DNA of 39,491 nt. Source: Geodermatophilus obscurus. GTDB taxonomy: Bacteria; Actinomycetota; Actinomycetes; Mycobacteriales; Geodermatophilaceae. The notes under the pieces were generated by a model that was not told the origin of the DNA, ran no database searches, and saw only the letters and a list, made by a program, of their open reading frames with translations. Each line of letters opens with the position of its first letter. Position 1 is the first letter of the stretch. Location of the stretch: positions 1-39,491 of the forward strand of contig NZ_FOWE01000016.1 of the NCBI RefSeq assembly GCF_900115395.1, in the 5' to 3' direction. The position numbers were made by a program, and so were the translations under genes. Positions 1 to 7,169 of this stretch are shown here, piece after piece.

Positions 1-53
1 CACCGCAAGGTGTGTGAGCTGACCGGTACTAACAGGCCGAGGGCTTGACCACA
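1..53 (+). rRNA. rrl: 23S rRNA, 3' end (partial)
   Basis: The first ~53 bases match the conserved last helix region of bacterial 23S rRNA, with the GAGCTGACCGGTACTAA segment followed by GGCCGAGGGCTTGACC. The gene begins outside the window. The exact 3' end is estimated from the usual end just after the GGGCTTGAC stretch. A 5S gene follows at the normal distance, so this is the tail of an rrn operon. Confidence 0.93.
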
Positions 54-131
54 CACACTTATCCTGCCAACACGCAGGACACGGTCACCAAGATTCGCGC
101 GTCCACTGTGCAGCTCTGAACGCACCCAACC

Positions 132-181
132 CCCCCACCACTCGGCGCCCGCACACACGTGCGGGCGCTGAGGGGTGGGGG
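132..181 (+). other. 23S-5S spacer hairpin
   Basis: In the 23S-5S spacer, the C-rich left arm (from 132) and the right arm ending in GGGGTGGGGG fold into a long, nearly continuous stem. The core is GGCGCCCGCAC / GTGCGGGCGC around an ACAC loop. Such stems in rRNA spacers commonly act as RNase processing sites. There is no T-tract, so it is not a typical terminator. The processing role is inferred. Confidence 0.6.
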
Positions 182-204
182 CCGGCCGGGGTTCTGTTCA
201 CAGT

Positions 205-321
205 GTTACGGCGGCCATGGCGAGAGGGAAACGCCCGGTACCATTCCGAACCCGGAAGCTAAGCCTCTCAGCGCCGATGGTACTGCCCTGGAGACGGGGT
301 GGGAGAGTAGGACGCCGCCGG
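205..321 (+). rRNA. rrf: 5S rRNA
   Basis: A complete 5S rRNA gene of about 117 nt. The internal segment GGGAAACGCCCGGTACCATT, the CCGAACCCGGAAGCTAAG loop region and the GGGTGGGAGAGTAGGACG 3' segment are all present. The 5' end (GTTACGGCGGCC) pairs with the 3' end (GACGCCGCCGGAC), closing helix I. End positions may be off by one or two bases. Confidence 0.96.
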
Positions 322-333
322 ACAACCATTCCC

Positions 334-383
334 AGACGGGGGGTCGGAGCTTTGGCTCCGGCCCCCCGTCTGTTTGTGTTTCC
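334..383 (+). terminator. Intrinsic terminator of the rrn operon
   Basis: A perfect 17-bp inverted repeat (334-350 with 355-371; arm AGACGGGGGGTCGGAGC) closes on a TTTG loop and is followed by a T-rich run GTTTGTGTTT. It lies 12 bases after the 5S gene, as expected for the end of an rRNA transcript, and it separates the rrn operon from the protein gene at 445. Confidence 0.92.
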
Positions 384-444
384 GGCATCCCATCCGCGGC
401 GCTCGTACGAGTGCCGCCCGTAGCACCGAGGTAGTCACGACGAC

Positions 445-2427
445 ATGACAGACCCCCGACGAGGATCCGCAGGGCGCGGCCGCGCCGACGGCCAGGACGC
501 CCGCGGGCAGGGACGCGCCGCGCGGGACGACCGGCCCGGCCGCTCGTCACCAGGGGGCGACCGCCGCAGCGGCGCCCGTACGCCACGGGCGGGCTCTCCC
601 GGTGGGGCCGGCCGGGACGGGCGGAGCGGTCACGGCGCCTCGGGTGGCACGGGCCGAGGGACGTCCGGTAGCACGTGGTCGCCGCGCGGGAGCGCGGACG
701 GCCGCACGGGCGACCGACCCCGTAGCGACCGGTCCGGCAGTGACCGTGGTGACCGTCCCGGTGCGCCCAGGCGGGGAGCCGACGACTGGCGGGACCGTCG
801 ACCCGGTGCCGAGCGGACCGGCGCCGGCTGGCGCGAGCGGAGCGCGACTCCCGACCGGGCGCGCGACGGCCGCCAGCAGCGCCAACCCTCATCGGGGACC
901 GCTGGGGACCGGCAGGGTCCCCGCCAGTCGTCCGGGCGCTCCTCGGGCGACTGGCGGGACCGCCGACCCTCCGGGGAACGCTCACCCGGCTCCTGGCAGG
1001 ACCGTCGCAGCGGCGCGGGGCGGCCCACCGGTGGCAGCCGGCCGTCTCGTGACGGCGAGGGTGCAGCCGGTCGGGCCCGCCCGGTCGACGCGGACCGGCG
1101 GGACCGGCGACCGTCGGCGGAGCGGACGGGCCGCGGCCGGGACGACGCCGCCCGCGGCACGGGTTCCTGGGCGGACCGGCGCACCCCGCAGCGGCGCGAC
1201 GAGGCCCCGGCGCGCGGGGACTGGCGGGAGCGCCGGCCGCAGGGTGACCGGCCTGCCCGTACCGGTGGCGGCGCCCCGGGGGCGCGTGACGGCCGCCCGC
1301 AGCGCCCGGGCAGTCCCACCGGCCGACCGGACCGTGCCGGCGGACAGGGCTGGCGTGACCGCCGCCCCACCGACGACCGGCGTCCCCGGCCCGACCAGGA
1401 CCGCACACCCCCGGCCACGCCCGGGCCCGAGCTCCCCGAATGGGCCGACGCGCGCGACCTCGACCCCGGCGTCCGTGCCGCCCTGCGCGGACTCGACTCC
1501 CGGAACGCCGAGAAGGTGGCCCGCCACCTGGTCGTCGCCGGGACGCTGGTCGACGAGGACCCCGAGCTCGCCCTCGGCCATGCCCGCGCTGCACGGGACC
1601 GTGCCTCGCGCATCGCCGTCGTCCGGGAGGCCGTGGGGGTCGCGGCCTACCACGCGGGTGACTTCGCCGAGGCGTCGCGGGAGCTGCGCACCTACCGGCG
1701 GATGAGCGGGGAGGAGGGCTACCGCGCCGTCCTCGCCGACTGCGAGCGTGCGCAGGGACGGCCGGAGGTCGCGCTGCGTCTGGTGCGCGAGGCCCTGGCC
1801 GACGGTCCCGACCCGGACGAGACGGTGGAGCTGCGTCTGGTCGAGGCCGGCGCCCGACGGGACCTCGGTGAGACCGCGGCCGCCCGGCTCGTCCTCGAGG
1901 GTGCCCTGGGCGGTCGTCCCACCCCCACCGGGCTCGACCTGGCCGAGGAGGGCACCCGGCGCCTCGCCTCCGCCTACGCGGACCTGCTGACCGCGACCGG
2001 CGACCCGGCCGCGGACACCTGGCGGGAGGCGGTCACCGCGGCGAGCCCGGACGAGGACGTCGCCTTCGGTGAGGAGGAGGTGCCTGCCGACCACGGCGCC
2101 GAGGACGGCACCGCGGGTGCTCCGGACACCGGGACCGCGACCGGTGCGCCCGAGGGCGCGGACACCGCCGAGGACGACGTGGCCGAGGACGACGTGGCCG
2201 AGGACGACGTGGCCGAGGACGACGTGGCCGAGGACGACGTGGCCGAGGACGACGTGGCCGAGGACGACGTGGCCGAGGACGACGTCGCCGAGGACGGGCT
2301 GGACGAGCACGAGCTGTCCGGGGACGGCGTCGACTCCGGCGTCGACTTCGACGAGGACGTCGAACGGGAGGTCGCCGAGCTCCTCGGGGAGGTCGACCCG
2401 CCGGCGGCGGACCAGACCGGGCACTGA
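445..2427 (+). CDS. Disordered TPR-repeat protein with basic N-terminus and AEDDV repeat (Rv1691-like)
   Basis: 660 aa in three parts. Residues ~1-320 are low complexity, rich in Arg, Gly, Asp, Ser and Pro, with about seven scattered copies of a W-x-(D/E)-R-R motif (roughly residues 114-307). Residues ~325-535 form an alpha-helical TPR-like core (segments RHLVVAGTLVDEDPELALG and YHAGDFAEASREL). The C-terminal ~120 residues are strongly acidic and hold eight AEDDV repeats. The core resembles the actinobacterial TPR protein at the head of the M. tuberculosis tlyA block (Rv1691), which fits the synteny. ATG at 445 is the first start after the rrn terminator; its ribosome site is weak (GAGG about 13 nt upstream). 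Function is unknown. The basic disordered end could bind nucleic acid, but that is inference. Confidence 0.85.
   Translation: MTDPRRGSAGRGRADGQDARGQGRAARDDRPGRSSPGGDRRSGARTPRAGSPGGAGRDGRSGHGASGGTGRGTSGSTWSPRGSADGRTGDRPRSDRSGSDRGDRPGAPRRGADDWRDRRPGAERTGAGWRERSATPDRARDGRQQRQPSSGTAGDRQGPRQSSGRSSGDWRDRRPSGERSPGSWQDRRSGAGRPTGGSRPSRDGEGAAGRARPVDADRRDRRPSAERTGRGRDDAARGTGSWADRRTPQRRDEAPARGDWRERRPQGDRPARTGGGAPGARDGRPQRPGSPTGRPDRAGGQGWRDRRPTDDRRPRPDQDRTPPATPGPELPEWADARDLDPGVRAALRGLDSRNAEKVARHLVVAGTLVDEDPELALGHARAARDRASRIAVVREAVGVAAYHAGDFAEASRELRTYRRMSGEEGYRAVLADCERAQGRPEVALRLVREALADGPDPDETVELRLVEAGARRDLGETAAARLVLEGALGGRPTPTGLDLAEEGTRRLASAYADLLTATGDPAADTWREAVTAASPDEDVAFGEEEVPADHGAEDGTAGAPDTGTATGAPEGADTAEDDVAEDDVAEDDVAEDDVAEDDVAEDDVAEDDVAEDDVAEDGLDEHELSGDGVDSGVDFDEDVEREVAELLGEVDPPAADQTGH
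2167..2286 (+). repeat. In-frame 15-bp tandem repeat, 8 copies (AEDDV)
   Basis: Eight consecutive copies of GCCGAGGACGACGTG, identical except for the last codon (GTC for GTG), then a partial ninth copy encoding AEDG. The unit is a multiple of three, so copy-number change alters protein length without breaking frame. It sits in the acidic tail of the TPR protein. Confidence 0.95.
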
Positions 2428-2511
2428 GGGCCGACGACGCCGTCGCGGCCGTCCACACCGCCCTCCCTCGTCCACAGGGCCGGGTGAGAGGGCCGGCGGA
2501 CGGCCGCGTGG

Positions 2512-2524
2512 CGGCAGGCTGCCG
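2512..2524 (+). promoter_or_regulatory. Inverted repeat at the SSB-like gene start
   Basis: CGGCAG-G-CTGCCG, two 6-bp arms around one base, ends two bases before the ATG at 2527 and covers where a ribosome site would be. It could be an operator or a translation-limiting feature. In DNA this GC-rich, chance is also possible. Confidence 0.25.
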
Positions 2525-2526
2525 TC

Positions 2527-2886
2527 ATGAGCGTGGCAGTCATCGACCGGAACGACGTCGTGCTCCGCGGGCGCCTCTCCGCGCCCGCGGAGCACAGGAC
2601 CCTCCCCAGCGGGGACCCGCTGGTGACCTTCCGGCTCGTGGTCCGCCGGCCCGAGCCGCGGGCGCGGGGCTCGTCGGTCGACGTGCTGACGTGCATCACC
2701 TACGACCGCGCCCTGCAGCGGCGCGTGGCCGCCTGGGAGGCCGGCGACGTCGTCGAGGTGGAGGGAGCCCTCCAGCGGCGGTTCTGGCGCACCGGGCAGG
2801 GCACCGTGTCGGTCTGCGAGGTGAACTGCCGGCGCGGACGGAAGGTGCCGCGGTCGGGGGCCGGGGGATCGGTGCGGACGGCGTGA
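2527..2886 (+). CDS. Single-stranded DNA-binding (SSB-like) OB-fold protein
   Basis: 119 aa, a single OB-fold domain of the SSB family. The N-terminus (VVLRGRLSAPAEHRTLPSG) and the core (VTFRLVVRRPEP, VLTCITYDRALQRRVAAW, GDVVEVEGALQRRFWR) match SSB strands. The acidic C-terminal tail of canonical SSB (DDDIPF-type) is missing; the protein ends in a Gly/Arg-rich stretch. This suggests an accessory paralogue rather than the essential replicative SSB. ATG at 2527 fits the domain, but no good ribosome site is present and a small inverted repeat abuts the start. It converges with the DUF1015 gene, with 23 bp between their ends. Confidence 0.85.
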   Translation: MSVAVIDRNDVVLRGRLSAPAEHRTLPSGDPLVTFRLVVRRPEPRARGSSVDVLTCITYDRALQRRVAAWEAGDVVEVEGALQRRFWRTGQGTVSVCEVNCRRGRKVPRSGAGGSVRTA

Positions 2887-2909
2887 CCGGGCGGCGGCCG
2901 GGGAGCTCC

Positions 2910-4226
2910 TCAGCCGGCGTGCGGCCGGAGCACCAGCCCGGTCCGCGGCTTGGGCACGAACAGCGTCGACTTGCGCGGCATCCGGGCGCCGGCGCGGGCG
3001 ACCGCGGCCACGTCGGCGGGCGACGGCGGCCGCAGCAGCACGGCCACGCCCGCACGTGCACCGGCGAGCCGCACGGCCTCGGCGACGTCGTGGGCCACCA
3101 GGACCGATCCGGGGTCGTCGGGGCGGCCCCACAGCGCGCCGACCAGTCCGGTGGTGGCCAGCACGACGTCGAGCCCCCGCCAGGACGGCGGCGCCTCCGC
3201 CGGCACGGTCGCCCGTACCTCGGCCGTGGCCCCCGACAGGCGCAGCAGCCGCCGGCCGTCGGTCACCAGGAACCCGTCGGCGGGGCCGCCCAGGAGCTCC
3301 ACCGCGGCGGCGGTGACGTCCGCGGCTTCCGGCGGCACGGGCACCTCGGACACCGTGAAGCCCCGCCCGGCGGCGTTGGCGGCGTCCTGCAGGTCCAGGT
3401 CCGGCACGACACGGTGGATCGCCTGCACCCGCAGCCCTCCGGTGCCCATGGGCGTCAGCAGGGCCAGCACACGGCAGTCGCCGTCCGGGTGGGTGCGGTG
3501 CAGCGCCTGGGCGGCGGCGAACCGGTGGTGCCCGTCGGCGATGACCGCACCGGTGCGGCCGAGGGCCAGGCGCAGACGGCGCAGGACCTCGGGGTCGGTC
3601 ACCCGCCACAGGCGGTGGGCGACCCCGTCCGCGTCGACGACCTCCAGGTCGGGACGCCCGTCACCGGTCTGGGCGGTCAGCCCGGCGACCTCCGGTTCGG
3701 GGTCGTGGGAGAGCACGATGGGCTCGAGGTCGGTGGCCGTCGCGGCCAGCAGGGCCCACCGGCCCTCGACCGCGGCCGGGAAGGTGTCCTCGTGCGGCAG
3801 GACGGCCCGCCCGCCTGCGGCGGCGACCGCGACGGCGCCCAGCCAGCCCACCGTCGGGGCGGCCTGGGCCGGGCGCATCTCGTAGCGCCACATCGCCGGC
3901 CGCTCGTCGCGGACGAGCACGCCGGCCCGTTCCCACTCCAGCAGCGTGCGGGCGGCCCGCGCGGAGACGTCGCCTGCCGCGGCCGGGCTGGTGGCCCCGG
4001 CGGTCCCCGGTCCGGACGTGCCGCCCGGGAGGATCAGGCGGACGATGTTGTGGGGGTCGGCGGCCGCCAGCCGTTCCGCGCCGTCCGGGGTCACCAGGTC
4101 GTAGGCTGGCGAGCTCACGCGGGCCAGGTGCGCGGGGTCGCGCCGCTGGTAGGTGAGGGCCCGGAAGGGCCGGACATCGAGCCCCGTCGCGACGTGGGAC
4201 GGGGAGCCCGCGGGCGACGAGTGCAC
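2910..4226 (-). CDS. DUF1015 family protein
   Basis: 438 aa from the GTG at 4226. It has the DUF1015 hallmarks: N-terminal VRPFRALTYQRRD followed by a SSPAYDL segment, central IADGHHRFAAAQALHR, and RVLALLTPM and IHRVVPDL segments. The family is widespread and its biochemical role is not settled, though it often sits near amino-acid metabolism genes. The reading frame stays open upstream to 4694, but that part is antisense to the TPR gene and lacks family similarity. The GTG is the nearest start ahead of the conserved N-terminus, with a poor ribosome site. Divergent from the gene at 4323 across 96 bp. Confidence 0.88.
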   Translation of the reverse strand: MHSSPAGSPSHVATGLDVRPFRALTYQRRDPAHLARVSSPAYDLVTPDGAERLAAADPHNIVRLILPGGTSGPGTAGATSPAAAGDVSARAARTLLEWERAGVLVRDERPAMWRYEMRPAQAAPTVGWLGAVAVAAAGGRAVLPHEDTFPAAVEGRWALLAATATDLEPIVLSHDPEPEVAGLTAQTGDGRPDLEVVDADGVAHRLWRVTDPEVLRRLRLALGRTGAVIADGHHRFAAAQALHRTHPDGDCRVLALLTPMGTGGLRVQAIHRVVPDLDLQDAANAAGRGFTVSEVPVPPEAADVTAAAVELLGGPADGFLVTDGRRLLRLSGATAEVRATVPAEAPPSWRGLDVVLATTGLVGALWGRPDDPGSVLVAHDVAEAVRLAGARAGVAVLLRPPSPADVAAVARAGARMPRKSTLFVPKPRTGLVLRPHAG

Positions 4227-4322
4227 GACGGGATCGTAGGAGCCGTGCGCCCCTGGCCGCCGACGAGACCGGTGTCCGGGCCGCCACGGGGACGCAGACC
4301 CGGGGAGAGCGGGAGGAGAGCG

Positions 4323-4754
4323 GTGTCGACAGCAGGAGCCCAGCGGGAGGGCGCGTCCGACGGGAACGGGCCCGAGGGTGGGGTCTACGAGTGGTACCGC
4401 CGTGGCCTGGATCTCCTGAGCAACGGCGACCCCGCCGCGGCAGCGACGCTGCTGACCCGCGTCGCGGAGGCCGAGCCCGGCTCCCGGAGCGTCCGGGAGG
4501 CGCTGGCCCGCGCCCAGTACGACGCCGGCCGGTACCGGGAGGCCGTCGACAGCTTCGGGGAGCTCGCCGCGGAGAACCCGACCGACGACTACGCGCACTT
4601 CGGCCTCGGCCTGGCCGCCAGCCGCGCCGGTGACCTCGAGCTGGCGGCCGAGCACCTGGCGCTGGCCGTCGCGATGCGGCCCGACCTGCCGCACTACGAA
4701 CGAGCGCTGCGCGGCGTGCGGGCACGCCGGTCGACCGGGCCGGGAGCGGCGTGA
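4323..4754 (+). CDS. Small TPR-repeat protein
   Basis: 143 aa with about three TPR-like helical pairs: YEWYRRGLDLLSNGDPAAAA, ALARAQYDAGRYREAVDSF and HFGLGLAASRAGDLELAAEH. The usual TPR G/A-Y/F-A-P spacing is visible. GTG at 4323 follows a clear ribosome site (GGGAGGAG). The stop overlaps the next start (GTGA), so it is translationally coupled to the HAD phosphatase and probably works in the same pathway. TPR proteins act as protein-protein scaffolds; the partner is unknown. Confidence 0.88.
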   Translation: MSTAGAQREGASDGNGPEGGVYEWYRRGLDLLSNGDPAAAATLLTRVAEAEPGSRSVREALARAQYDAGRYREAVDSFGELAAENPTDDYAHFGLGLAASRAGDLELAAEHLALAVAMRPDLPHYERALRGVRARRSTGPGAA

Positions 4755-5884
4755 GCGGCGCCCCGGACGGCAGCGGTCCGGACGGCAGCGGTCCGGACGG
4801 CACGGTCGCGTGCGGTCTCGCGACCGGCAGCTCCCGGCCGCCCGCGGAGCTGTTCGACGTCGCGCTGCTCGACCTCGACGGCGTGGTCTACGTCGGTCCC
4901 GACGCGGTCCCCGGCGTCCCCGACGGACTGGCGACGGCCCGCGCGGCCGGCATGCGTCTGGGCTTCGTCACGAACAACGCCGCCCGCCCGCCGGAGGAGG
5001 TCGCCGGGCACTTGTCCGAGCTCGGTGTCCCCGCCACTCCCGACGAGGTCATCACCAGCTCCCAGGCGGCCGCCTCGGTCGTGGCCGCGATGCTGGGTCC
5101 GGGTGCGCGCGTCCTCCCGGTCGGCGGTCCCGGCGTGGCAGCGGCGCTGCGCGCGGCCGGACTGACCGTGGTGGACCGCGCCGAGGACGACCCGGCCGCG
5201 GTCGTGCAGGGCTACGGCCGGGAGGTCGGCTGGGCGCAGCTGGCGGAGGCGGTCGTCGCCGTGCGCCGCGGTGCGCGCCACGTGGCCACCAACGCCGACG
5301 CCTCGATCCCCTCGCCCCGCGGGCCGCTGCCCGGCAACGGGGCGATGGTCGGCGTCGTGCGCGGCGTGACGGGGATCGAGCCGCTCGTCACCGGCAAACC
5401 GGACCCGGCGATGCACGCCGAGTGCGTCCGGCGCACGGGCGCGCTGCGCCCGCTCGTGGTCGGCGACCGCCTCGACACCGACATCGAGGGCAGTCGGCGA
5501 GCCGGTGCGGCCAGCCTGCTGGTGCTCAGCGGCGTCACCGACCCCGCGACCCTGCTGGGCGCCGCACCCCAGCACCGTCCCGACCTGCTCGCTCCCGACG
5601 CCCGCGGGCTGCTCGTCCCGCACCCCCCGGTCGTCGTCGGGGAGGCCGGCTGGACCTGTGGCGGCTGGGTGGCCACCGCCGACGGCGACGGCTCCCTGCA
5701 GCTGCACGCTGCCCCCGGCAGCGCGGCCGGTGCGGACGCCGGTGCGGCCGGAGACGGCCTCGACGGGCTGCGCGCCCTGTGCGTGGCGGCCTGGTCGCGG
5801 GCGGAGGGAGGCCCCGTCCGGGTGCGGGCCGGCGACGGGACGGCCGCCAGCGCGCTGGCCGGCTGGGACCTGGGACACCCGTGA
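4751..5884 (+). CDS. HAD-IIA family phosphatase (Rv1692-like)
   Basis: 377 aa. HAD motif I DLDGVVY (residues 41-47; nucleophile Asp41, acid Asp43), motif II VTNN (73-76), motif III Lys216 in TGKPDP and motif IV GDRLDTDI (238-245) are all present, with the C2-type cap of subfamily IIA. In M. tuberculosis the syntenic Rv1692 has been described as a glycerol-3-phosphate phosphatase. That substrate is carried over from position and family, not shown here. The first 35 residues include a DGSGP repeat from a short 15-bp tandem duplication (4764-4793) and may be dispensable. GTG at 4751 overlaps the upstream stop. After residue ~290 the sequence is variable and Ala/Gly-rich. Confidence 0.9.
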   Translation: MSGAPDGSGPDGSGPDGTVACGLATGSSRPPAELFDVALLDLDGVVYVGPDAVPGVPDGLATARAAGMRLGFVTNNAARPPEEVAGHLSELGVPATPDEVITSSQAAASVVAAMLGPGARVLPVGGPGVAAALRAAGLTVVDRAEDDPAAVVQGYGREVGWAQLAEAVVAVRRGARHVATNADASIPSPRGPLPGNGAMVGVVRGVTGIEPLVTGKPDPAMHAECVRRTGALRPLVVGDRLDTDIEGSRRAGAASLLVLSGVTDPATLLGAAPQHRPDLLAPDARGLLVPHPPVVVGEAGWTCGGWVATADGDGSLQLHAAPGSAAGADAGAAGDGLDGLRALCVAAWSRAEGGPVRVRAGDGTAASALAGWDLGHP

Positions 5885-6038
5885 CGACGACGGTCCACCG
5901 GCCCGCCACCGACCCGTTCGCACCACCGGCTCCGTCGGCCCCGGCCGGTACTCTCGCGGGCCGGGAGCCGCGCTCCTCCCCGTCCCGGGAACACGACCCG
6001 CGAACCCGCTCCCACACCCCGTCCGGAAGGTCCCTGCC

Positions 6039-6284
6039 ATGACCGACCCGAGCCGACCGCGACCGGTCCCCGGCCCGCCGCGGCCCGGTCCCGGTGGCGT
6101 GCCGGTCGCCGGTGCGGTCCGGCTCGCCGGCCCGGGCGTGCTGCCGCCGCCGGTGGACGCCGACCCCGGCGGTGCCGCCGCGCTCGCCGGCCTCGACCGG
6201 CGTCCGGTGGTCGAGCACGTGGCCGTCTTCGAGGCCGAGCACGACCGCCTGCAGCGCGAGCTCGCCACGATCGACCAGCTCTGA
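6039..6284 (+). CDS. Small conserved protein between HAD phosphatase and TlyA (Rv1693-like)
   Basis: 81 aa. The first ~35 residues are Pro/Gly-rich. The end (VVEHVAVFEAEHDRLQRELA) is an amphipathic, probably coiled-coil helix. A short protein occupies the same slot in M. tuberculosis (Rv1693). ATG at 6039 has a fair ribosome site (GGAAGG, 10 nt upstream). Its TGA shares the A with the tlyA ATG, so translation of the two is probably coupled. The role is unknown. Confidence 0.75.
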   Translation: MTDPSRPRPVPGPPRPGPGGVPVAGAVRLAGPGVLPPPVDADPGGAAALAGLDRRPVVEHVAVFEAEHDRLQRELATIDQL

Positions 6285-7081
6285 TGCCGCGCCGCAGCCG
6301 ACTCGACACCGAGCTCGTGCGGCGGGGCCTGGCCCGCTCCCGCGAGCACGCCGTCGAGCTGATCACCGAGGGCCGGGTCGCCGTCTCCGGCCGCGCGGCC
6401 ACCAAGCCGGCCACCGGCGTCGACCCCGCCACCCCGGTCGTCGTCCGCACCGACCCCGACGAGCAGCGCTGGGTGTCCCGCGGCGCCCACAAGCTGCTCG
6501 GCGCCCTCGACTCCTTCGGGGTCCCCGTGGAGGGCCGCCGCGCCCTCGACGCCGGCGCCTCCACCGGCGGCTTCACGGAGGTGCTGCTGTCCCGCGGTGC
6601 CCGCGAGGTGGTGGCCGTCGACGTCGGCTACGGCGAGCTGGCCTGGTCCCTGCGCACCGACGACCGGGTGCGGGTGCTCGAGCGCACCAACGTCCGCACG
6701 CTCGATCCCGAGCAGATCGGCGGGCCGGCCGACCTGGTCGTCGCCGACCTGTCGTTCATCTCCCTGCGCCTGGTGCTGCCCGCGCTCACCGCGTGCGCGA
6801 CGGCGGAGGCCGACCTCCTGCCCATGGTCAAGCCCCAGTTCGAGGTCGGCCGGGACCGGCTGGGAGCCGGCGGTGTCGTCCGCGACCGGGCGGCCCGCGC
6901 CGACGCGGTGTTCGCCGTCGCCGCCGCCGCGGCGGATCTCGGGTGGGGCACCGCCGGGGTGGTGGCCAGTCCGCTGCCGGGGCCGGCCGGCAACGTCGAG
7001 TTCTTCCTGTGGCTGCGCCGCGACGCGGGGCGCCCGGAGGAGGCCGCCGTCGTGCGCGCCGTCGAGGAGGGGCCCGCGTGA
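6284..7081 (+). CDS. tlyA: TlyA 16S/23S rRNA 2'-O-methyltransferase
   Basis: 265 aa. An N-terminal S4 RNA-binding domain (residues ~6-60; RLDTELVRRGLARSREHAVE) is joined by RWVSRG (62-67) to an FtsJ/RrmJ-type SAM methyltransferase with motif I DAGASTGGF. The catalytic tetrad aligns one residue off the M. tuberculosis numbering: Lys70, Asp155, Lys183, Glu239. TlyA methylates C1409 of 16S and C1920 of 23S rRNA and sensitises ribosomes to capreomycin and viomycin. ATG at 6284 overlaps the preceding stop. Length is normal for the family. Confidence 0.96.
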   Translation: MPRRSRLDTELVRRGLARSREHAVELITEGRVAVSGRAATKPATGVDPATPVVVRTDPDEQRWVSRGAHKLLGALDSFGVPVEGRRALDAGASTGGFTEVLLSRGAREVVAVDVGYGELAWSLRTDDRVRVLERTNVRTLDPEQIGGPADLVVADLSFISLRLVLPALTACATAEADLLPMVKPQFEVGRDRLGAGGVVRDRAARADAVFAVAAAAADLGWGTAGVVASPLPGPAGNVEFFLWLRRDAGRPEEAAVVRAVEEGPA

Positions 7082-7169
7082 CCGCCCGGGCGCACGTGCC
7101 GTTCTCGGGGGAGGCTGGGACCGGGCACCCGGGGGACGACCACTGCACAGCCACGACCGTGGAGGACCG

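Noticed and set aside
2167..2286. Possible CRISPR array
   Set aside because: Units are contiguous 15-mers without spacers and lie in frame in a coding sequence.
982..3609. 875-codon open frame on the minus strand
   Set aside because: It is antisense to the TPR, SSB-like and DUF1015 regions. Its composition is that of the complement of high-GC codons and no domain is visible.
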